This document shows positions 6,040 through 8,800 of a stretch of DNA of 8,800 nucleotides, one piece after another. The notes beneath the pieces were generated by a model. That model was not told where the DNA came from. It searched no databases and worked only from the letters and a program-made list of their open reading frames with translations. Origin of the DNA: an uncultured Eggerthellaceae bacterium (GTDB lineage: Bacteria > Actinomycetota > Coriobacteriia > Coriobacteriales > Eggerthellaceae); the NCBI GenBank assembly GCA_934645125.1, contig CAKUDT010000043.1:1-8800 (forward strand), written 5' to 3'. Positions within the stretch are counted from its first letter, which is position 1. The number at the start of each line of letters is the position of its first letter. The position numbers were made by a program, and so were the translations under genes.

Positions 6040-6498
6040 ATGGACGCTCAAACTCTTGAAACCATCAAGAACAACGTGAATAACGGCCCCACCCCGTACA
6101 TCAATCAGGCTGGTTTGATTCCCGAAATTGTGGAGCCGTACCACGTCAAGTTGGTTCTTCCCGTTGAAAACGGTCACAAGAATCACGTGGGTATTGCGTA
6201 TGCGGGCAGCGAATTCGTGCTGGCAGAAATTGCAGGCGGCACGCTGTTCATGACCACGTATGGCACCGATGAGTTCGTGCCCATTTTGAAGAGCGTAGAG
6301 TGCAAGTACCTGAAGCCGGGCACGAAAGACCTGGTTGCAGACTTGACGCTTACTGAAGAAGAAGCCGAAGAGAAGATCGCAGCGGCGCGCGAGCGCGGTC
6401 GCGGCGACTACTTCCTGGATGTTCCGCTGTTCGATGTTGACGGGGAGCAAGTGGCTTTGATGTCGTTCAACTACTACGCATTGCCGGCAAGGCACTAA
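6040..6498 (+). CDS. Hotdog-fold thioesterase-like protein (YiiD C-terminal/DUF4442/PaaI-like)
   Basis: This 152-residue protein has the size of a single hotdog domain. NHVGIAYAGSEFVLAEIAGG (48-67) is the central helix typical of PaaI/DUF4442-like thioesterases, with Glu58 and Glu63 as candidate acidic catalytic residues. VECKYLKPGTKDLVADLTL (86-104) and the C-terminal strand EQVALMSFNYYALP fit the sheet. Many relatives cleave acyl-CoA thioesters, and some only bind them. In this operon it might release the product acid, rescue trapped CoA, or bind a CoA intermediate. It has no counterpart in the E. coli cai/fix set. The start is supported by AAGAGGA six bases upstream. Family call fairly sure, activity unproven. 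Confidence 0.75.
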   Translation: MDAQTLETIKNNVNNGPTPYINQAGLIPEIVEPYHVKLVLPVENGHKNHVGIAYAGSEFVLAEIAGGTLFMTTYGTDEFVPILKSVECKYLKPGTKDLVADLTLTEEEAEEKIAAARERGRGDYFLDVPLFDVDGEQVALMSFNYYALPARH

Positions 6499-6525
6499 GT
6501 AGCTAGCAAACGAAGGGGGAGTTTC

Positions 6526-7899
6526 ATGAAACAGTACGATGCAATTGTAATTGGTGCAGGCATTGGCGGTTTGGGAGCCGCTCTGCTTTTGTCCCATGCG
6601 GGCAAGAAAGTTGCTCTGTACGAGGGAAGGCCGGCATTCGGCGGTCGCATTGGTTCGTCTCAGCGCGGCGACTTTGTGGTTGACTTTGGCGTGCATCTGA
6701 TTTCGCGCGGCGGCAAGGGCCCGCTCATTGGCCTGCTGGAGCGCTGCGGCGTTGATCACGGCATTCGGTTTACCAAGGTTCGTCCTGTTCAGACGTGTGG
6801 CGGCGAGATTTTCAAGTTCCCGCGCGACCTGCAGGGACGCGTTCCCGATGAAGACTTCAACGCGGTTATCAAGATGGTTACCGACGTGAAGGACATGTCC
6901 GACGAAGAGACGCATCGCTATGACCGCATGACGCTTGAGGAATTCCTGAACGAATACACCACCGATCCGTTTGCACATGCCTGTGTGAGCCAGGTTGGCT
7001 TCATTTACTGCTGCGTTCCCGAGTATCGCCTGTCTGCGGGCGAGTTTGCGCGCTGCCTGAAGTGGGAGGCCGAGGCCCGTGCTTCCGGATACCCCGACGG
7101 CGGCTGCATTGCCATTCTTGACGCGTACGTGAACGCTTTGAAGGAAAACGGCGTTGACCTACATGTCGCTACGCCGGTTGACTCCATTATCGTTGAAGAT
7201 GGCCGCGCCGTGGGCGTTATGGTTGACGGCGAAGAAGTGCGCGCCGATATGATTGTCTCCAACGCGGGCATCAAAGAAACCGTGCATGACCTGGTAGGCG
7301 CCGATAAGTTTGACGCCGACTACGTGAAGTACGTTGACGACCTGAAGATTTCCTTCGTGTCCATCATTGCGCGTTTCGGTCTGGATACCGTGATCAGCCC
7401 CGACATCAAGATGCTTTCTGGCTTCTCTCCCGTTCCGGTGAAGGAGTACAATGAGCGCTTGCTGGCTGGCGAAGTGCCCGAAGAGCTGAACCTCTTCATT
7501 GTGGTTCCTTCGAGCTTTGACCCGTCGGTTGCCCCCGAAGGCAAGCAGCTGGTGGTTATGACTACGGCTGTTCCTGCGGGCATCAAAGACGAGTACTGCC
7601 CGGCCATTCTGGATTCGCTGATTGCTGCAGCCGAGAAGCATTTCCCCGGCTTGCAGGAGCATGCGCTGTTCGTTGATCGCGTGTACCCTGCCGACGCTGC
7701 TCGCCTGATGGGCGAAGACGGCGCAGGCATTGGCATTGGTCAAGACGCTGGTCAGGCCGGTATTGACCGCCCGTCCATCAAGAGCCCCATTGAGGGTCTG
7801 TACATTGTAGGCGCCGAGGCGGGCGGCGAAGGCGTTGGCACGGAACTGGCTGCCAACAGCGCAATTGAATTCTTCGATACTTATGTTGCCGCTGAATAA
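6526..7899 (+). CDS. FAD-dependent oxidoreductase, phytoene desaturase/retinol saturase-like
   Basis: This 457-residue flavoprotein is somewhat shorter than most CrtI or RetSat proteins (about 490-600). YDAIVIGAGIGGLGAALLL (4-22) is the FAD dinucleotide fold, and FGGRIGSS (38-45) continues the family signature. PDGGCIAILDAYVNAL (190-205) followed by VDSIIVEDGRAVGV (218-231) is the typical mid-protein block. GLYIVGAEAGGEGVGTELA (424-442) is the C-terminal FAD-closing motif. Cysteines cluster at 153, 162, 163, 177 and 194. No signal peptide or membrane span is evident. Members saturate, desaturate or isomerise C=C bonds of hydrophobic compounds. Here it sits among CoA-ester genes with no carotenoid gene nearby. 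It might act on the pathway substrate, or link EtfAB to another electron carrier in place of FixC/FixX. It does not resemble FixC beyond the FAD fold. Start ATG follows GAAGGGGGAG (6512-6521). Confidence 0.85.
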   Translation: MKQYDAIVIGAGIGGLGAALLLSHAGKKVALYEGRPAFGGRIGSSQRGDFVVDFGVHLISRGGKGPLIGLLERCGVDHGIRFTKVRPVQTCGGEIFKFPRDLQGRVPDEDFNAVIKMVTDVKDMSDEETHRYDRMTLEEFLNEYTTDPFAHACVSQVGFIYCCVPEYRLSAGEFARCLKWEAEARASGYPDGGCIAILDAYVNALKENGVDLHVATPVDSIIVEDGRAVGVMVDGEEVRADMIVSNAGIKETVHDLVGADKFDADYVKYVDDLKISFVSIIARFGLDTVISPDIKMLSGFSPVPVKEYNERLLAGEVPEELNLFIVVPSSFDPSVAPEGKQLVVMTTAVPAGIKDEYCPAILDSLIAAAEKHFPGLQEHALFVDRVYPADAARLMGEDGAGIGIGQDAGQAGIDRPSIKSPIEGLYIVGAEAGGEGVGTELAANSAIEFFDTYVAAE

Positions 7900-7920
7900 C
7901 GCGGAGAAGGGGAGAATACT

Positions 7921-8800
7921 ATGAAATACGAAGACGTTCCTTCATTTGGTAGCCTTCATGGCGTGAAGGTTGTTGTTTCGGCTGTGTCCACGGCAGGCCC
8001 CTTTGCGGGTGAGCTGTTTGCAGAAAACGGTGCGGACGTGATTTGGCTGGAGTCCCCGAAGGGCATTGACCCGTATCGCTGGACTCAGGATGGCTGGGGC
8101 GTGCAAAACGAGCGCCGCAACATGCGTAACTTGATGCTGGATGTTGTGTCCCCCGAAGGTCACGAGGCATTCCTGAAGCTCATGGAATCCACGGACATCT
8201 TTATTGAGGCATCGCGCGGTGGTCAGTGGGAAAAGTGGGGCTACTCCGACGAAGTGCTGTGGGAGCATAATCCCAAGCTGGTCATTGGCCATATGTCCGG
8301 TTACGGCATGACGGGCGACCCCGATTACGTGAGCCTGCCTGGCTACGACTTCACGGTCAACGCATTCTCTGGCTTGATGTACCTGAACGGCTACAAAGAC
8401 GGTCTGCCCTATATGATTCAGAAGTTCGTTACGGACTATTATGCGGGCCTGTTTGCGTACGGTTCTGCTTTGGCGGCGTACGTGGGTGCTCAGAAGACCG
8501 GTCGCGGCGATAGCTTTGACCTGGCACAATACGAAGCAGCAGTTCGTTGTCAAGCTGGTTTGTACAGCAAGTGGTTTGACAAGCGCATTCAGGAAGAGCG
8601 TGGTGCCGGTGCTCCGCGTGACTCCATTTCCGCTGGCGCTGGCTACTACGAGTGCGCCGATGGCGAAGGCGTTTACCTGTTCACCGCCGGCCAGTCCATC
8701 ATCAAGCGCGCCGTTGAATTCTTCGGCCTTGAATACGGCTCCGAGCTGTTCCCCGAGGGCATTCCTTCGGTTGCATTGAACTCTCCGGGTGCCCCTGTGT
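7921..8800 (+). CDS. CaiB/BaiF family III CoA-transferase (3' end cut by window)
   Basis: The reading frame is open from ATG 7921 to the window edge, giving 293 residues of an expected roughly 400. The match to CaiB is close over the whole visible part: GPFAGELFAENGADVIWLE (26-44), AFLKLMESTDIFIEASRGG (83-101), DEVLWEHNPKLVIGHMSGYG (110-129). TDYYAGL (171-177) carries Asp172, the counterpart of CaiB Asp169, which forms the acyl-enzyme anhydride in family III enzymes. The enzyme would move CoA from one acyl-CoA to the incoming carboxylate, probably recycling the product CoA ester to activate new substrate without ATP. AAGGGGAG (7907-7914) lies six bases before the start, 21 bp after the flavoprotein gene. 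Similarity to CaiB rather than BaiF or FldA suggests a small substrate, but does not prove carnitine. Confidence 0.93.
   Translation, partial: MKYEDVPSFGSLHGVKVVVSAVSTAGPFAGELFAENGADVIWLESPKGIDPYRWTQDGWGVQNERRNMRNLMLDVVSPEGHEAFLKLMESTDIFIEASRGGQWEKWGYSDEVLWEHNPKLVIGHMSGYGMTGDPDYVSLPGYDFTVNAFSGLMYLNGYKDGLPYMIQKFVTDYYAGLFAYGSALAAYVGAQKTGRGDSFDLAQYEAAVRCQAGLYSKWFDKRIQEERGAGAPRDSISAGAGYYECADGEGVYLFTAGQSIIKRAVEFFGLEYGSELFPEGIPSVALNSPGAPV

Noticed and set aside
6526..7899. FixC-type ETF-quinone oxidoreductase
   Set aside because: Only the N-terminal FAD fold is shared. The middle and C-terminal blocks follow the CrtI/RetSat pattern.
3109..8800. Annotation as the carnitine (cai) operon
   Set aside because: CaiT, CaiC and CaiD are not seen and the transporter is an anion-type carrier, so only family similarity is claimed.
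1..8800. Mobile element, CRISPR array, toxin-antitoxin or defence system
   Set aside because: No transposase, integrase, spaced repeat array or small toxin-like pair is present. All main frames are metabolic or regulatory.

Overview
The window holds eight co-oriented (+ strand) genes that read as one metabolic locus: a LysR-type regulator, then a transporter and a six-gene enzyme set. Base composition is mid-to-high GC, Shine-Dalgarno sites are strong purine-rich ones, and a CaiA/FixA/FixB/CaiB-like module is paired with flavoproteins. That combination suggests a strict anaerobe, and the best guess is a gut actinobacterium of the Coriobacteriia/Eggerthellaceae type. This is inference from style and gene content, and no marker gene confirms it. 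I see no tRNA, rRNA, IS element, CRISPR array or sign of recent transfer.

Layout: 16-966 LysR regulator; 967-1507 a 541-bp non-coding stretch unusually rich in dyads, with a possible three-stem RNA at 1106-1195; 1508-2920 a DASS/SLC13-like anion transporter; 2921-3108 a gap with two strong stem-loops and a palindrome; 3109-4260 a CaiA-like acyl-CoA dehydrogenase; 4293-5048 and 5063-5923 the two electron-transfer flavoprotein subunits (FixA/FixB type); 5924-6039 a gap with a 10-bp tandem repeat; 6040-6498 a hotdog-fold thioesterase-like protein; 6526-7899 a phytoene desaturase/retinol saturase-like flavoprotein; 7921 to the window end a CaiB-type (family III) CoA-transferase, cut by the window edge.

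Working model: an organic anion, probably an alpha,beta-unsaturated or saturated carboxylate, enters through the transporter. CoA is swapped onto it from an acyl-CoA by the CaiB-like enzyme. The CaiA-like flavoenzyme then reduces or oxidises the C2-C3 bond, exchanging electrons with the EtfAB pair. The core resembles the E. coli carnitine/crotonobetaine system (caiA, caiB, fixA, fixB). However, no BCCT betaine transporter, CaiC ligase, CaiD hydratase, FixC or FixX is seen. A DASS-like carrier, a hotdog protein and a CrtI/RetSat-like flavoprotein are present instead. The substrate is therefore probably not carnitine, and the locus is a candidate for an undescribed CoA-dependent carboxylate reduction or respiration pathway.
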